A stretch of DNA of 64,000 bases, from assembly GCF_039905635.1 (NCBI RefSeq), contig NZ_CP157000.1, positions 1,736,001 through 1,800,000 of the forward strand, given 5' to 3'. This stretch comes from Microbacterium sp. ProA8 (GTDB lineage Bacteria; Actinomycetota; Actinomycetes; Actinomycetales; Microbacteriaceae). The notes under the pieces were generated by a model. It did no database searches. It worked only from the letters and a program-made list of their open reading frames with translations, and was not told the origin of the DNA. Positions 54,222-64,000 of this stretch are shown piece after piece. Positions within the stretch are counted from its first letter, which is position 1. Every line of letters begins with the position of its first letter. Position numbers and translations under genes: made by a program.

Positions 54222-55124
54222 ATGACGCCACTCACCATCTTCCTCGTCGTCGTCGCAGGGATCCTCGGACTCCTCATCGGATCGTTCCTCAACGTCGTCG
54301 CCTACCGCGTGCCTGCAAAGATCTCGCTGGTGCGCGAGAGTCGCTGCCCGCACTGCGACGCGGTCATCAAGCCGTGGCATAACGTTCCGGTGATCGGCTG
54401 GCTCGCCCTGCGCGGCAAATGCGCGAACTGCAAGGCCCCAATCTCTGCGCGCTATCCGATCGTCGAAGCCCTGACGGGCGTCACATTCGCGGTCGTGACC
54501 TGGTGGGGGCTCGCGGTCTACGCCCCTTCGACAGGCTCAGGGACCGGTGGGGGCGAGACGTTGGTGACGTACCTCGAGTCACCCGCCTGGGACGGTATCG
54601 TCTACCCGGCCGACGTCTGGACCTACGTCCTCGTGATCGTCGCGTTCCTGTACTTCGCGGCGATCTCGATCGTGCTGACGCTCATCGACCTTGACACGCA
54701 CCGGCTGCCGAACAGCATCGTGCTGCCCAGCTACCTCGTGGCCGGCATCCTGTTCACCATCGCCGCCTGGCTGACCAACGAATGGGAACTGCTGCTGCGT
54801 GCCGCGATCGGCATGGTCGTGCTCTATGCGTTCTATGCGCTCCTGCGGTTCGTGCGCCCTGGTGGGATGGGCGGGGGAGACGTAAAGCTCGCCGGAGTCA
54901 TCGGCATCTATCTCGGCTGGTTGGGCTGGGGAGCCCTCGCCGTCGGCGCGTTCGCCGCATTCCTCTACGGGGGAGTGTTCGGGCTCGCACTGCTGCTTCT
55001 GCGCCGCGCAGGGCGCAAGACCGCCATCCCGTTCGGTCCGTGGATGATCCTCGGCGCCTGGACCGGGGTGTTCGCCGGCGAAGCCGTCGGCCGGTGGTAC
55101 GTGAATCTTTTCGTCGGCGCCTGA
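54222..55124 (+). CDS. pilD: prepilin leader peptidase / N-methyltransferase
   Basis: 300 residues, A24 peptidase family. The N-terminal methylase-type domain has the Zn tetracysteine C42, C45, C67 and C70. The peptidase part has LTLIDLDTHRLPN (Asp near residue 156) and GMGGGD with D220, the two catalytic aspartates. Eight or so membrane helices. It cleaves the leaders of PilA and the minor prepilins. A loop of about 10 residues (APSTGSGTGG, 101-110) is encoded by what looks like a dispersed repeat inserted in frame. Confidence 0.94.
   Translation: MTPLTIFLVVVAGILGLLIGSFLNVVAYRVPAKISLVRESRCPHCDAVIKPWHNVPVIGWLALRGKCANCKAPISARYPIVEALTGVTFAVVTWWGLAVYAPSTGSGTGGGETLVTYLESPAWDGIVYPADVWTYVLVIVAFLYFAAISIVLTLIDLDTHRLPNSIVLPSYLVAGILFTIAAWLTNEWELLLRAAIGMVVLYAFYALLRFVRPGGMGGGDVKLAGVIGIYLGWLGWGALAVGAFAAFLYGGVFGLALLLLRRAGRKTAIPFGPWMILGAWTGVFAGEAVGRWYVNLFVGA
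54524..54547 (+). repeat. repeat-like element inside pilD
   Basis: CCCTTCGACAGGCTCAGGGA followed by CCGG, an imperfect palindrome of the kind scattered between genes in many actinobacteria. Here it lies in frame in a periplasmic-side loop of PilD. Its dispersed nature is from general familiarity, since only one copy is in this window. Confidence 0.5.
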
Positions 55125-55153
55125 GCGCCGACGGTCTTGGGGAAGGGAAGATC

Positions 55154-56179
55154 ATGGCGAAGACGATCGTGGGGCTGGAGGTGACCGAAGAGAGCGTCCG
55201 CGCTGCGGAACTCTCACTCGGTCGCAAGCCCCAGCTCATCGCGTACGGCGAGGTGCCGTTGCCACCTGATGCTGCGAAGGACTCGGAGGTGCTCGACGCG
55301 GGCGCCGTCGCCGTAGCACTCCGGCAGCTGTGGACCGGCGCGAGATTCAAGAGCAAGGATGCCGTGCTCGGCGTCGCCAGCCGCCGCATCCTGGTGCGCG
55401 AATACACGACCCAGGCGATGCGGCCCGATCTGCTGCGGGAAGCCTTGCCGTACCAGGTGCAGGACCTGCTGCCGGTTCCCGCCAGCCAGGCGGTGCTGGA
55501 CTTCTTCCCGCTGTCGCAGCAGGGCGACCAGGTGTCGGGCCTGCTCGTCGCCGCCGTGTCGGAGAGCATCGAGCAGATCATCTCGACGCTCGCCAAAGTC
55601 AAGGTGCGCGCCCAGGCGGTCGACCTCGCCGCCTTCGGACTCGCCCGTGCCACGGCTTCACTCGCCGCACCGGACGAGGTCGTGGCGACCATCAACATCG
55701 GCGACCACACCACGCAGGTCGTGATCTCGCGCGGCGGCGTACCGCTGTTCGTGCGTCTGCTGCCCATCGACGTCGCGACCGCCGCAACGCGCCGGCACAA
55801 CGCGGAGATCGCCGAGCCGGAACTCCAGCTCGCGGCCGCGACGGGTAACGGCGCCGGCGTCGCGGCTGCGGGACGCACCCGTGGCGCCATGCGCGCCGCC
55901 ACACCCCCCGGAGCCTCCGACCTCGCCGCCCGCGTGCGCAGCACTCTGGCGTTCTTCGGCAGCCGATCCGGCGCCGCCCCGCTGACGCGAGTCTTCGTCA
56001 CGGGGGCCGGTGCCGCAGTCGAAGGCGTGATGGCGGCGCTCACTGCGGCCATCGACACCCAAATGACCATCGTGTCGGCCGGCGACGTCGTCGCGATCGT
56101 AACGCCGCCGCCTGCCGGCGACGTGTCGCTGAACCTCGTCGGCACCATCGGTATCGCACTCGGGGAGGCCGGCCGATGA
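55154..56179 (+). CDS. pilM: type IV pilus assembly protein PilM
   Basis: 341 residues from the ATG at 55154 with GGAAGGGAAG upstream. The actin/FtsA-like fold shows as TIVGLEVTEESVRAAEL at the N-terminus and TINIGDHTTQVVISRGG in the middle. PilM is a cytoplasmic ATP-binding protein that binds the N-terminal tail of PilN and links the machine to the cytoplasm. It overlaps pilN by 4 bases. A ~30-residue Ala/Gly-rich insertion (about 229-258) is unusual. Confidence 0.9.
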   Translation: MAKTIVGLEVTEESVRAAELSLGRKPQLIAYGEVPLPPDAAKDSEVLDAGAVAVALRQLWTGARFKSKDAVLGVASRRILVREYTTQAMRPDLLREALPYQVQDLLPVPASQAVLDFFPLSQQGDQVSGLLVAAVSESIEQIISTLAKVKVRAQAVDLAAFGLARATASLAAPDEVVATINIGDHTTQVVISRGGVPLFVRLLPIDVATAATRRHNAEIAEPELQLAAATGNGAGVAAAGRTRGAMRAATPPGASDLAARVRSTLAFFGSRSGAAPLTRVFVTGAGAAVEGVMAALTAAIDTQMTIVSAGDVVAIVTPPPAGDVSLNLVGTIGIALGEAGR

Positions 56180-56853
56180 CCGTCATTCCTGTGGCCGCTC
56201 CGGTCGCTGTTCCCGCACCCGTCCCGTTCTCGGGAGTACCCCGCGTCAACCTCATGCCGCGCAGCGAGGTCGTTCGCCGCGAACGCGACAAGCTGGTGCG
56301 CCTGTGGGTGTGGATCGTGCTCGGCGCCATCCTCGTCGCGTGTCTCATCATCGCGGGCGCCTTCGCCTTCAAATTCCTCGCCGACCAACGCTTGGCGGCT
56401 GAGCAGACACAGACGAACGCCCTCCTCACCGAGATCGCCGCGCTCTCCGAGGTCAGCCAGGCGCTGGCGACGGAGTCGGAACTGACCGACTACCGCACCG
56501 AGGCCATGGTCGCCGACCTCGCCTGGACGCCCGTGATCGCCAAGATCTTCGGCATCCTGCCAGCGGAGACCACCCTGACGGGCTTCGACTTCACCGTCGG
56601 TGGCGCCGCGCAGGGCGACGACCCGACCGCCGAGCAGGGCATCGTCGGCACCGTCACCATCGACAGCCTGACGCCGCTCGACATCGTCGCGATCATCCGG
56701 TCGCTCCGCGGCGTCGAGGGCGTGCTCTACGCCGACGGCCAGTCGGTGACGTCGAGCCAGGTCTCGGCGGATCGCTTCGCCTACCTGCTCAACGTCGAGT
56801 TCGACCAGACCGTCTACTCGAACGAGTACGCGGCCGAAGAAGGGAGCGAGTGA
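56176..56853 (+). CDS. pilN: type IV pilus assembly protein PilN
   Basis: 225 residues. The conserved cytoplasmic RVNLMPRSEV motif (residues 24-33) is the PilM-binding tail. One membrane helix (about 46-70) and a short coiled coil follow, then a periplasmic ferredoxin-like domain with TGFDFTVG and TIDSLTPLDIVAIIRSLRGV. It pairs with PilO to connect platform and filament. ATGA overlap with pilM. Confidence 0.9.
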   Translation: MTVIPVAAPVAVPAPVPFSGVPRVNLMPRSEVVRRERDKLVRLWVWIVLGAILVACLIIAGAFAFKFLADQRLAAEQTQTNALLTEIAALSEVSQALATESELTDYRTEAMVADLAWTPVIAKIFGILPAETTLTGFDFTVGGAAQGDDPTAEQGIVGTVTIDSLTPLDIVAIIRSLRGVEGVLYADGQSVTSSQVSADRFAYLLNVEFDQTVYSNEYAAEEGSE

Positions 56854-57524
56854 TGCCCAAGCAGCTCGTCACCGTGCTTGGACTCGTCGCCTCGCTGGGC
56901 GTCATCGCCCTCGGCGTGTTCCTCGTCGCCCTGCCGCTGTACTTCCAGGCCGTCGGCGTCGACGCGCAGACTGCCACGGTCGCGAACACCAACGCGATCT
57001 TCCAGGCGCAAGTCGACAACCTCACCGCCGAGGCGGAGAACCTCGATCAGATCAACGCGGACGTCGCCGGACTGCGCTCGCAGATTCCCGCGAGCGGGCA
57101 GCTCGACGACGTCTTCGAGGTCGTCGCACGTGCAGCCGAGGCATCCGGAGTATCCCTCACCGCGATCACCGCCGGCGAGCAGGTCGCGTTCACGTCCCGC
57201 ACAGGCGCGACCGAGGGCAATGCCGCTGTGGTCGCCCCCGCCCCCGAGCCGACGCCGGCGCCAACAGAAGGGGCGACCGACCCCGCGACAGGAACGACGG
57301 ATGCCGCAGCCCCGGTCGACCCGATCGTCAACGCCGGGCGTCAGCAGGTCGATTTCGTGATCAGCGCGCAGGCGGCCGACATTGCCCAGGCCACCGCGTT
57401 CCTCGACGCGCTGCGCGCTGGACCCCGCCTGCTCAACAGCATCACAGCGACCACGACGCAGAGCGGCGAGGGCACGTTCGACGTGCAGATCTCGGCGCTG
57501 ACCTTCGTGGACGCGGAAGGGTGA
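56853..57524 (+). CDS. pilO: type IV pilus assembly protein PilO
   Basis: 223 residues from the ATG at 56853 (TGATG overlap with pilN). One N-terminal membrane helix (about 7-30), a coiled-coil segment (NAIFQAQVDNLTAEAENLDQ), then the PilO-type domain with a Pro/Thr-rich insertion (PTPAPTEGATDPATGTTD), ending in a beta strand set (FVISAQAADIAQATAFLDAL). Partner of PilN. Similarity in motif is modest, so the call rests partly on gene order. Confidence 0.83.
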   Translation: MPKQLVTVLGLVASLGVIALGVFLVALPLYFQAVGVDAQTATVANTNAIFQAQVDNLTAEAENLDQINADVAGLRSQIPASGQLDDVFEVVARAAEASGVSLTAITAGEQVAFTSRTGATEGNAAVVAPAPEPTPAPTEGATDPATGTTDAAAPVDPIVNAGRQQVDFVISAQAADIAQATAFLDALRAGPRLLNSITATTTQSGEGTFDVQISALTFVDAEG

Positions 57525-57529
57525 CGGCC

Positions 57530-58858
<1,329 letters not shown>

Positions 58859-58859
58859 G

Positions 58860-60095
58860 ATGGCCGTCGTACAGGAGTTCGTCTACCGGGCCGTCGATCC
58901 GCGCGGCGGATCGGTCGTCAAGGGCACGATCGAGGCGGCCAGCGAGTCCGCCGTCACCGGCAAGCTCAAGGCGCAGGGGCTCACGCCCCTCGAGGTCACA
59001 CTCAAGTCCAACACAGGGCTGAATCGCGACATCAAGCTGCCTGGAGCGACCAAGACCGTCTCGGCACGCACACTCGCCGTGTTCTCGCGCCAGATGGCCG
59101 GCCTCATCAACGCCGGCCTGCCGCTCATGCGGACGCTGGCGATCCTCATCGAGCAGACCGACGACAAGCGCCTGCAGCCCGCGCTCGTTCAGGTGCAGGC
59201 CGATGTCGAATCGGGCTCGTCGTTCTCGGCGGCGCTCGCGAGGCATCCGCAGACCTTCCCGCCCCTCATGCTCAGCATCGTGAAGGTGGGTGAGGCCGGC
59301 GGCTTCCTCGGCAGCGCCCTGACGTCGATCGCCGACAACTACCAGCGCGACGCCGAGCTGCAGAACAAGATCCGCGCGGCCATCACCTACCCTGCGATCG
59401 TCCTCTTCATCGCGATTGTCGGCGTGCTCGTCATGGTGACGTTCGTCGTGCCGATCTTCGAGGGCATGTTCAAGGGGCTGGGCAGCTCGCTGCCGCTGCC
59501 GACGCAGATCCTCGTGACCATCTCGAACAACATGTGGTGGATGATTCCCGCCCTCGTGCTCGTTGTGATCGTCGCGGTGATCTGGTGGCGCACCAATCGC
59601 CACACGCTGCAGTACCGGAAGGTCGTCGACCCCATCAAGCTGAAGATGCCGGTCTTCGGCAAGCTCACCACCAAGATCGCGGTCGCGCGCTTCGCGCGCA
59701 ACCTGTCGATGATGCTCAACGCGGGTGTGCCGATCATCCAGGCGCTCTCGATCGTCGGACAGGCGTCGAACAACTGGAAGATCGAAGAGGCTGTGCGCGA
59801 CGTGCAGGAGTCGATCCGTCAGGGTCGCTCATTCGCTGCACCTCTCGCGAAAGCCGACGTGTTTCCGGCGATGGTGCCGCAGATGGTCTCGGTCGGCGAG
59901 GAGTCGGGCACGCTCGTCGACATGCTGTCGTCGATCGCCGACTTCTATGAGGACGAAGTCGAGACCGCGACCGCGCAGCTCTCGTCGACCATCGAGCCGA
60001 TCCTCATCGTGGGGCTCGGCATCGTGATCGGCGGCATGGTGATCTCGCTCTACCTGCCGATCTTCACCCTCTACGGCGAGCTCGCCAACCAGTAG
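58860..60095 (+). CDS. pilC: type IV pilus platform protein PilC
   Basis: 411 residues, GAAGGAGG before the ATG. Two GspF domains: LAVFSRQMAGLINAGLPLMRTLAIL and VARFARNLSMMLNAGVPIIQALSIV, each followed by the conserved PPLMLSIVKVGEAGG / PAMVPQMVSVGEESG loop. Three membrane helices (about 170-195, 220-242, 375-398). It forms the inner membrane platform that PilB and PilT act on. Last gene of the + strand pilus operon. Confidence 0.94.
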   Translation: MAVVQEFVYRAVDPRGGSVVKGTIEAASESAVTGKLKAQGLTPLEVTLKSNTGLNRDIKLPGATKTVSARTLAVFSRQMAGLINAGLPLMRTLAILIEQTDDKRLQPALVQVQADVESGSSFSAALARHPQTFPPLMLSIVKVGEAGGFLGSALTSIADNYQRDAELQNKIRAAITYPAIVLFIAIVGVLVMVTFVVPIFEGMFKGLGSSLPLPTQILVTISNNMWWMIPALVLVVIVAVIWWRTNRHTLQYRKVVDPIKLKMPVFGKLTTKIAVARFARNLSMMLNAGVPIIQALSIVGQASNNWKIEEAVRDVQESIRQGRSFAAPLAKADVFPAMVPQMVSVGEESGTLVDMLSSIADFYEDEVETATAQLSSTIEPILIVGLGIVIGGMVISLYLPIFTLYGELANQ

Positions 60096-60137
60096 CAGCG
60101 GGCGTTTCGTGGGGCCAGACGACTGCGCCAGATGCGG

Positions 60138-60291
60138 GCGTTTCGTCTCGCTCGTTCCTCGCTCGCTCAACGACCGAAACCCCGGTCGTTGAGCGAGGGA
60201 GCGGCAGCGACCGAGACGAAACGCGTCGGACCGCGAGTCTGCGCCGGGTGCGGGCGTTTCGTCTCGCTCGTTCCTCGCTCGCTCAACGACC
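60138..60291. repeat. dispersed palindromic repeat, site 3 (three copies)
   Basis: Copies at 60138-60175 and 60254-60291 are identical direct repeats of 38 bp (GCGTTTCGTCTCGCTCGTTC, then CTCGC... to CAACGACC). A third, variant copy in reverse orientation lies between (60184-60224). A truncated GGGCGTTTCGT stands at 60101-60111. The block separates the convergent pilC and pilB genes and can form alternative hairpins. Confidence 0.9.
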
Positions 60292-60316
60292 GGGGGAGAG
60301 GTCGTGGTGCTCCGGG

Positions 60317-61984
60317 TCACACGGTGACGCGGAGCACCTCTTCGATCGTGGTGAGGCCCTGCGTGACCTTCGACCAGCCGTCCTGACGCAGCGACACCAT
60401 GCCCTGCTCCAGGGCGACCTGGCGGATCTCGCTGCCCGTCGAACGGGTCACGACGAGCGTCTCGATCTCGTCGCTGAGCGTCATGATCTCGTGGAGTGCG
60501 ACGCGCCCGCGGTATCCGGTGCTGGAGCAGGCGGGGCATCCCACCGCCTTGTACAGCTGCGGGGGATCGGCCGGGTCGTGCGGAAAGTCCAGACTTGTCA
60601 GCACTTCGCTCGTCTCGACGAGCGGCTCGCGGCACCGCATGCACAGTCGGCGCGAGAGCCGCTGCGCGATTACGGCCGACAGCGCGGTGGCGACGAGGAA
60701 CGGCTCGCAGCCGATCTCGGTCAGCCGCGTGAGCGCTGACGGCGCGTCGTTGGTGTGGAGCGTCGAGAGCACGAGGTGACCGGTGAGGGCCGCCTCGATC
60801 GAGATGTTGGCGGTCTCGAAGTCGCGGATCTCACCCACGAGCACGACGTCGGGGTCGGAGCGGAGGATCGACCGCAGCGCCGTCGCGAACGTCAGGCCGG
60901 CGCGGTTGTTCACCTGTACCTGGTTGATGCCGCCGATGCGGTACTCGACCGGGTCTTCGACGGTGATGACGTTGATCTTCGGGTTCGCGATCGAACGGAG
61001 CGCCGTATAGAGCGTCGTCGACTTGCCCGAACCGGTGGGGCCGGTGGCGAGGATCATGCCGTGAGGCTTCGTGATCGCCTCGCGGAACCGCTTCTCGTTG
61101 GTGGGCGAGAACAGCAGGTCGCGCATCCCCATGGTCTGACCGGTGTTGTCGAGGATGCGCATGACGATCTTCTCGCCCCACACGGTGGGAAGCGTCGCCA
61201 CGCGAAGGTCGACGGTGCGGTTCTCGTGCGTGACCGAGAGGCGGCCGTCCTGCGGCTTGCGCTTCTCGGCGATGTCGATCGACGACATGATCTTGAGGCG
61301 CGAGATGATGCCGTCCTGGATCGCCCGGTCGGCCTTCTGCATCTCGTGCAGCACGCCGTCGATGCGGAACCGCACGGTGAGCTGCTTCTCGCCCGGCTCG
61401 ACGTGGATGTCGCTCGCACGGTCGTTGATCGCCTGCGCGATGAGCAGGTTCACGAAGCGGACGATCGGTGCGGTGTCGTCCTGCTCTTCGAGGCTCTCGG
61501 TGAAGGCGGTCTGATTCGCCTCGCTCGACTCCTCGATCGACGTCGAGAGCTCGCTGAGCTCCTCGTCTGAGCGCAGGAACCGCTCGAACATCTGCGTCAG
61601 CGCGTCCTCTGCGACGACGACCGGTTCGACGAAGAGATCGGTGATGCTGGCGACGTCGTCGAGGGCGACGATGTCGGTCGGGTCGAGCACGCCCACGGTG
61701 AGTCGTTCGCCGCGGAGGTCGACGGGAATGAGACCGTACTTGCGGCACAGATTGCCGGGTACCAGCCCGACCACGTTCGGGTCGAGCGGCATGTTCGCGA
61801 GGTCGACGTAGCGGTGCCCGGTGTGCAGGGCGATCGCCTCGGCGAGCTGCGCCTCGGTCACGAGCCTCGCGTTCACGAGTGCGCGCTGCAGCTCCGGTCC
61901 ATCACCCACCTCCGCCATCGCGGCGGACACATCGGCGGCTCGTACGGCTCCGGTGAGCACGAGCGTCTGTGCAAGACCTCTCAC
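60317..61984 (-). CDS. pilB: PilB-type pilus extension ATPase
   Basis: 555 residues from the GTG at 61984, 7 nt after GGGGA. The ATG at 62011 in frame lies over a TAGTAT promoter-like box, so it is less likely. The N-terminal ~140 residues are an MshEN-type domain. NDRASDIHVEP, Walker A GPTGSGKST (K321), the Asp box ITVEDPVEY, Walker B DVVLVGEIRD and the His box TGHLVLSTLHT are intact. CMRCREP and CPACSSTGYRGR form the zinc tetracysteine typical of PilB/GspE. It drives pilin polymerisation. It is convergent with the rest of the cluster and has its own promoter. Confidence 0.94.
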   Translation of the reverse strand: MRGLAQTLVLTGAVRAADVSAAMAEVGDGPELQRALVNARLVTEAQLAEAIALHTGHRYVDLANMPLDPNVVGLVPGNLCRKYGLIPVDLRGERLTVGVLDPTDIVALDDVASITDLFVEPVVVAEDALTQMFERFLRSDEELSELSTSIEESSEANQTAFTESLEEQDDTAPIVRFVNLLIAQAINDRASDIHVEPGEKQLTVRFRIDGVLHEMQKADRAIQDGIISRLKIMSSIDIAEKRKPQDGRLSVTHENRTVDLRVATLPTVWGEKIVMRILDNTGQTMGMRDLLFSPTNEKRFREAITKPHGMILATGPTGSGKSTTLYTALRSIANPKINVITVEDPVEYRIGGINQVQVNNRAGLTFATALRSILRSDPDVVLVGEIRDFETANISIEAALTGHLVLSTLHTNDAPSALTRLTEIGCEPFLVATALSAVIAQRLSRRLCMRCREPLVETSEVLTSLDFPHDPADPPQLYKAVGCPACSSTGYRGRVALHEIMTLSDEIETLVVTRSTGSEIRQVALEQGMVSLRQDGWSKVTQGLTTIEEVLRVTV

Positions 61985-62009
61985 GGCAATTCCCCAATCC
62001 CCACTCGAC

Positions 62010-62015
62010 ATACTA
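62010..62015 (-). promoter_or_regulatory. candidate -10 box for pilB
   Basis: TAGTAT on the minus strand, about 26 bp before the favoured pilB GTG start. No good -35 box at 17 bp is seen, so confidence is low. Confidence 0.35.
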
Positions 62016-62071
62016 TGTGCCGCACGTCAACCCTGCGCCTCACCCCGAATCGCACTCGATAGGGTGGCGCC

Positions 62072-63136
62072 ATGGCGGACCTGATCGCGAGGCTGACGGC
62101 CTGGGCCCTGTCACTGCGACTGGTGCGGATGTGGCTGCACTACGCCGAACGCCGCGGTCCCATGCTGTCGGACAGCATCACCTACCGCTCGCTGTTCTCG
62201 GTGTTCGCCGGTGTCCTCCTCGGCTTCTCGTTCGCGGCGATCTGGCTCCGCGACAACCCCGCGGCATGGCAGTCGCTGGTGGAGGCGGTGGATGCTGCGA
62301 TTCCGGGCCTCGTCGGCGAGGGCGGGCTCGTCGACGTCTCTGCCATCGAGGCACCGGCAGGGTTGACCGTCGCGGGGATCATCGCCCTCGTCGCCCTGGT
62401 CGGAGCGGCGATCGGCGCGATCGGATCGCTCCGGGTCGCCCTGCGGACCCTCGCCGACAGGGTGCACGACGACGTCTTCTTTGTCTGGGTGCTGCTGCGC
62501 AACCTGTTGCTCGCCATCGCCATCGGCGGCGGTTTCGTGCTCTCGGCGGGCGCGACGTTCGTAGGCACCTCGTTCGTCGGTGCGGTGCTCGACTGGGCGG
62601 GCATCACACAGGACGCCTTCGCGACCTTCGCGACCCGCAGCGTGTCGATCATCGTCGTGTTCCTGCTCGACATGGCGCTCGTCGCGCTCGCTTTCGTCAC
62701 GCTGAGCGGCGTGCGGGCGCGTGCCCGCACCCTGTGGACCGGCGCTCTCCTCGGCGCGGTCGGACTCATCGTCCTGCAGCAGCTGTCGGGGCTCTTCGTC
62801 TCGGGGGCAGGGTCGAACCCCCTGCTCGCCACGTTCGCCAGCCTCATCGCGCTGCTGTTGTGGCTCAACCTGTCGGCCCAGGTGATCATGCTGGCGTCGA
62901 CCTGGATCATCGTCAGCGAGCGCGAGCATGTCGATCGCGTGCGCGAGCGGTTCGGCTCGCCGACGTTCGTGCTGCGGCGGGTGCGGCAGGCGGAGGATGC
63001 CGTGCGCGTCGCCACCGAAGAGCTCGAGCACGCTCGCGCCGACGCCGAGAAGGAACGCGCCGCGCGGCAGAAGGCCGACGAGAAGGCCGCCCGCTCGAAG
63101 GCGAACGAGGGAACGGCCGGAAAGGAGCCCTCGTGA
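62072..63136 (+). CDS. YihY/BrkB family membrane protein
   Basis: 354 residues. RRGPMLSDSITYRSLFSVFAG matches the YihY N-terminus (A-x-x-YYxLFS-like), and about six membrane helices follow, with LLATFASLIALLLWLNLSAQVIMLAS typical of the family's end. The C-terminal ~80 residues are a charged coiled coil (EDAVRVATEELEHARADAEKE). Often mislabelled ribonuclease BN; its function (possibly lipid transport) is unsettled. Overlaps the next gene by 4 bases. No ribosome site is seen; possibly leaderless. Confidence 0.88.
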   Translation: MADLIARLTAWALSLRLVRMWLHYAERRGPMLSDSITYRSLFSVFAGVLLGFSFAAIWLRDNPAAWQSLVEAVDAAIPGLVGEGGLVDVSAIEAPAGLTVAGIIALVALVGAAIGAIGSLRVALRTLADRVHDDVFFVWVLLRNLLLAIAIGGGFVLSAGATFVGTSFVGAVLDWAGITQDAFATFATRSVSIIVVFLLDMALVALAFVTLSGVRARARTLWTGALLGAVGLIVLQQLSGLFVSGAGSNPLLATFASLIALLLWLNLSAQVIMLASTWIIVSEREHVDRVRERFGSPTFVLRRVRQAEDAVRVATEELEHARADAEKERAARQKADEKAARSKANEGTAGKEPS

Positions 63137-63900
63137 GCGCGCGCGTGCCGATCTATACCGCGGAGCAGATCCGCGCTGCCGAACGCCCACTGCTCGAGGA
63201 AGGGGTGCCGCTCATGCAGCGCGCCGCTGCCGCCCTCGCGGCTGTCGTCCGCGATGAGCTGGCGACGCCGCACATCGACCCGACGATGACCGGCGCGCTG
63301 GAACCCGTGGCCTCGGACGACCCCGGCGATCCACGCCCCCGCGTGCTGATCCTCGTCGGCAGCGGCGACAACGGCGGCGACGCCCTCTACGCCGCCGCCC
63401 AGGTGACCGACGTTGCCGACGTCGATGCGCTGCTCGTCTCCGACCGCTTCCACGAGGCGGCTCTGGCGGCTGCCGTCGGTGCGGGCGTGCGTCGGGTGGA
63501 TGTCACCGAGATCGCCGACGTGGGGCGCCACTACACCCTCGTCGTCGACGGCATCCTGGGCATCGGAGCCTCGCGCGAACCGGCGCTCCGCGGCACCGCG
63601 CGGGAGGCGGTGACGGCGCTGCTCTCCATCGCGCGCAGCGGCGGGCGGATGCCGCGGGTCGTGGCCGTCGACATCCCGAGCGGCCTGCACCCCGACACCG
63701 GCGCCGCGGACGACGCCGTGCTCCCGGCATCCGTCACCGTCACGTTCGGCGCTGTGAAAGCCGGACTCGTGGGTGGACGCGGGCCCGAGTACGCGGGAGA
63801 CATCGTGCTCGTCGACATCGGGCTCGGCGCGGCCCTGGCGTCCGCCGAACCGGCGGGCGAGGCATCCGTGTCTCGAGTCGTGGTGGCGCCGACCGGCTGA
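63133..63900 (+). CDS. nnrE: NAD(P)H-hydrate epimerase (YjeF N-terminal domain)
   Basis: 255 residues from the GTG overlapping the previous stop (GTGA), AAAGGAG upstream. YTAEQIRAAE opens the YjeF_N domain; LVGSGDNGGDALYAA is the substrate loop, LVVDGILGIGASREP the K+/active Asp region and AVDIPSGLHPDTG the last motif. It epimerises damaged NAD(P)HX. There is no ADP-dependent dehydratase domain in this protein, so repair would need a separate NnrD. Confidence 0.92.
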   Translation: MSARVPIYTAEQIRAAERPLLEEGVPLMQRAAAALAAVVRDELATPHIDPTMTGALEPVASDDPGDPRPRVLILVGSGDNGGDALYAAAQVTDVADVDALLVSDRFHEAALAAAVGAGVRRVDVTEIADVGRHYTLVVDGILGIGASREPALRGTAREAVTALLSIARSGGRMPRVVAVDIPSGLHPDTGAADDAVLPASVTVTFGAVKAGLVGGRGPEYAGDIVLVDIGLGAALASAEPAGEASVSRVVVAPTG

Positions 63901-63939
63901 GAGCCGTCGCCCCAGACGCGGCGCCCGTCCTTCGCGGTG

Positions 63940-64000
63940 CTACTCGCCCTCGTCCCGCCCGCCGTTGTTGCCGGGGAAGTCGGGGGAGTCCTTGTCGTGC
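63940..64000 (-). CDS. C-terminal tail of an unknown gene (partial)
   Basis: On the minus strand an open frame enters from the right edge and ends at a TAG (63942-63940). The visible tail is HDKDSPDFPGNNGGRDEGE, highly polar. With only 19 residues no family can be named, and the frame itself is not certain. Confidence 0.4.
   Translation of the reverse strand, partial: HDKDSPDFPGNNGGRDEGE

Overview
The window is about 68-70% G+C. Spacing is tight, with many ATGA/GTGA gene overlaps, many GTG starts and the Asp-Ala/Ala-Ser spellings GATGCC and GCATCC used very often. Together with class-E-type sortase signals (LAATG), tandem Lrp regulators and no outer-membrane genes, this points to a monoderm actinobacterium, most likely Microbacteriaceae and probably Microbacterium. 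That placement is inference; no rRNA gene is present.

Layout. (1) 1-1640: end of a YhhN-type membrane protein, a GNAT acetyltransferase, tRNA-Pro(GGG) and a strong terminator. (2) 1639-11318: a glycoside-use island with a TetR regulator, a sugar transporter, GH78 alpha-L-rhamnosidase, GH1 beta-glucosidase, two SDR dehydrogenases, a xylose-isomerase-like TIM barrel and a Gfo/Idh/MocA oxidoreductase. (3) 11485-21086: a glucuronide-use island with a GPH symporter, an AraC regulator, a GH2 enzyme (probably beta-glucuronidase), UxaC, a UxuB-type dehydrogenase, ManD and the wreck of a gluconokinase gene. The three enzymes give D-glucuronate -> D-fructuronate -> D-mannonate -> 2-keto-3-deoxygluconate (KDG). 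No intact KDG kinase or aldolase lies in the window.

(4) 21131-26479: transglutaminase-like protein, flavin amine oxidase, membrane protein, lipoate ligase-like protein, and a small acidic protein beside an Rv2629-like protein. (5) 26503-33427: tandem-domain Lrp/AsnC regulator, MHS transporter, YtcJ-like amidohydrolase, TPP-dependent decarboxylase and ureohydrolase, which fit arginine/guanidino-compound breakdown. (6) 33509-48876: mixed housekeeping and envelope genes (Mug/TDG glycosylase, L,D-transpeptidase, FUSC transporter, aldo/keto reductase, secreted beta-helix protein with a LacI-type operator in its promoter, GT2, sortase-anchored proline-rich protein, Fic protein, small DUF proteins).

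(7) 48917-61984: a large membrane protein, then a nearly complete type IV pilus system: pilin, two minor prepilins, a large PilX-like protein, PilD, PilM, PilN, PilO, PilT and PilC on the + strand, with PilB convergent. PilQ and PilP are not seen, as expected for a cell without an outer membrane. (8) 62072-64000: YihY/BrkB-type membrane protein, NAD(P)H-hydrate epimerase and the tail of an unknown gene. Palindromic dispersed repeats sit at three intergenic sites near 39.4, 40.1 and 60.1-60.3 kb, and another repeat-like element lies inside pilD.
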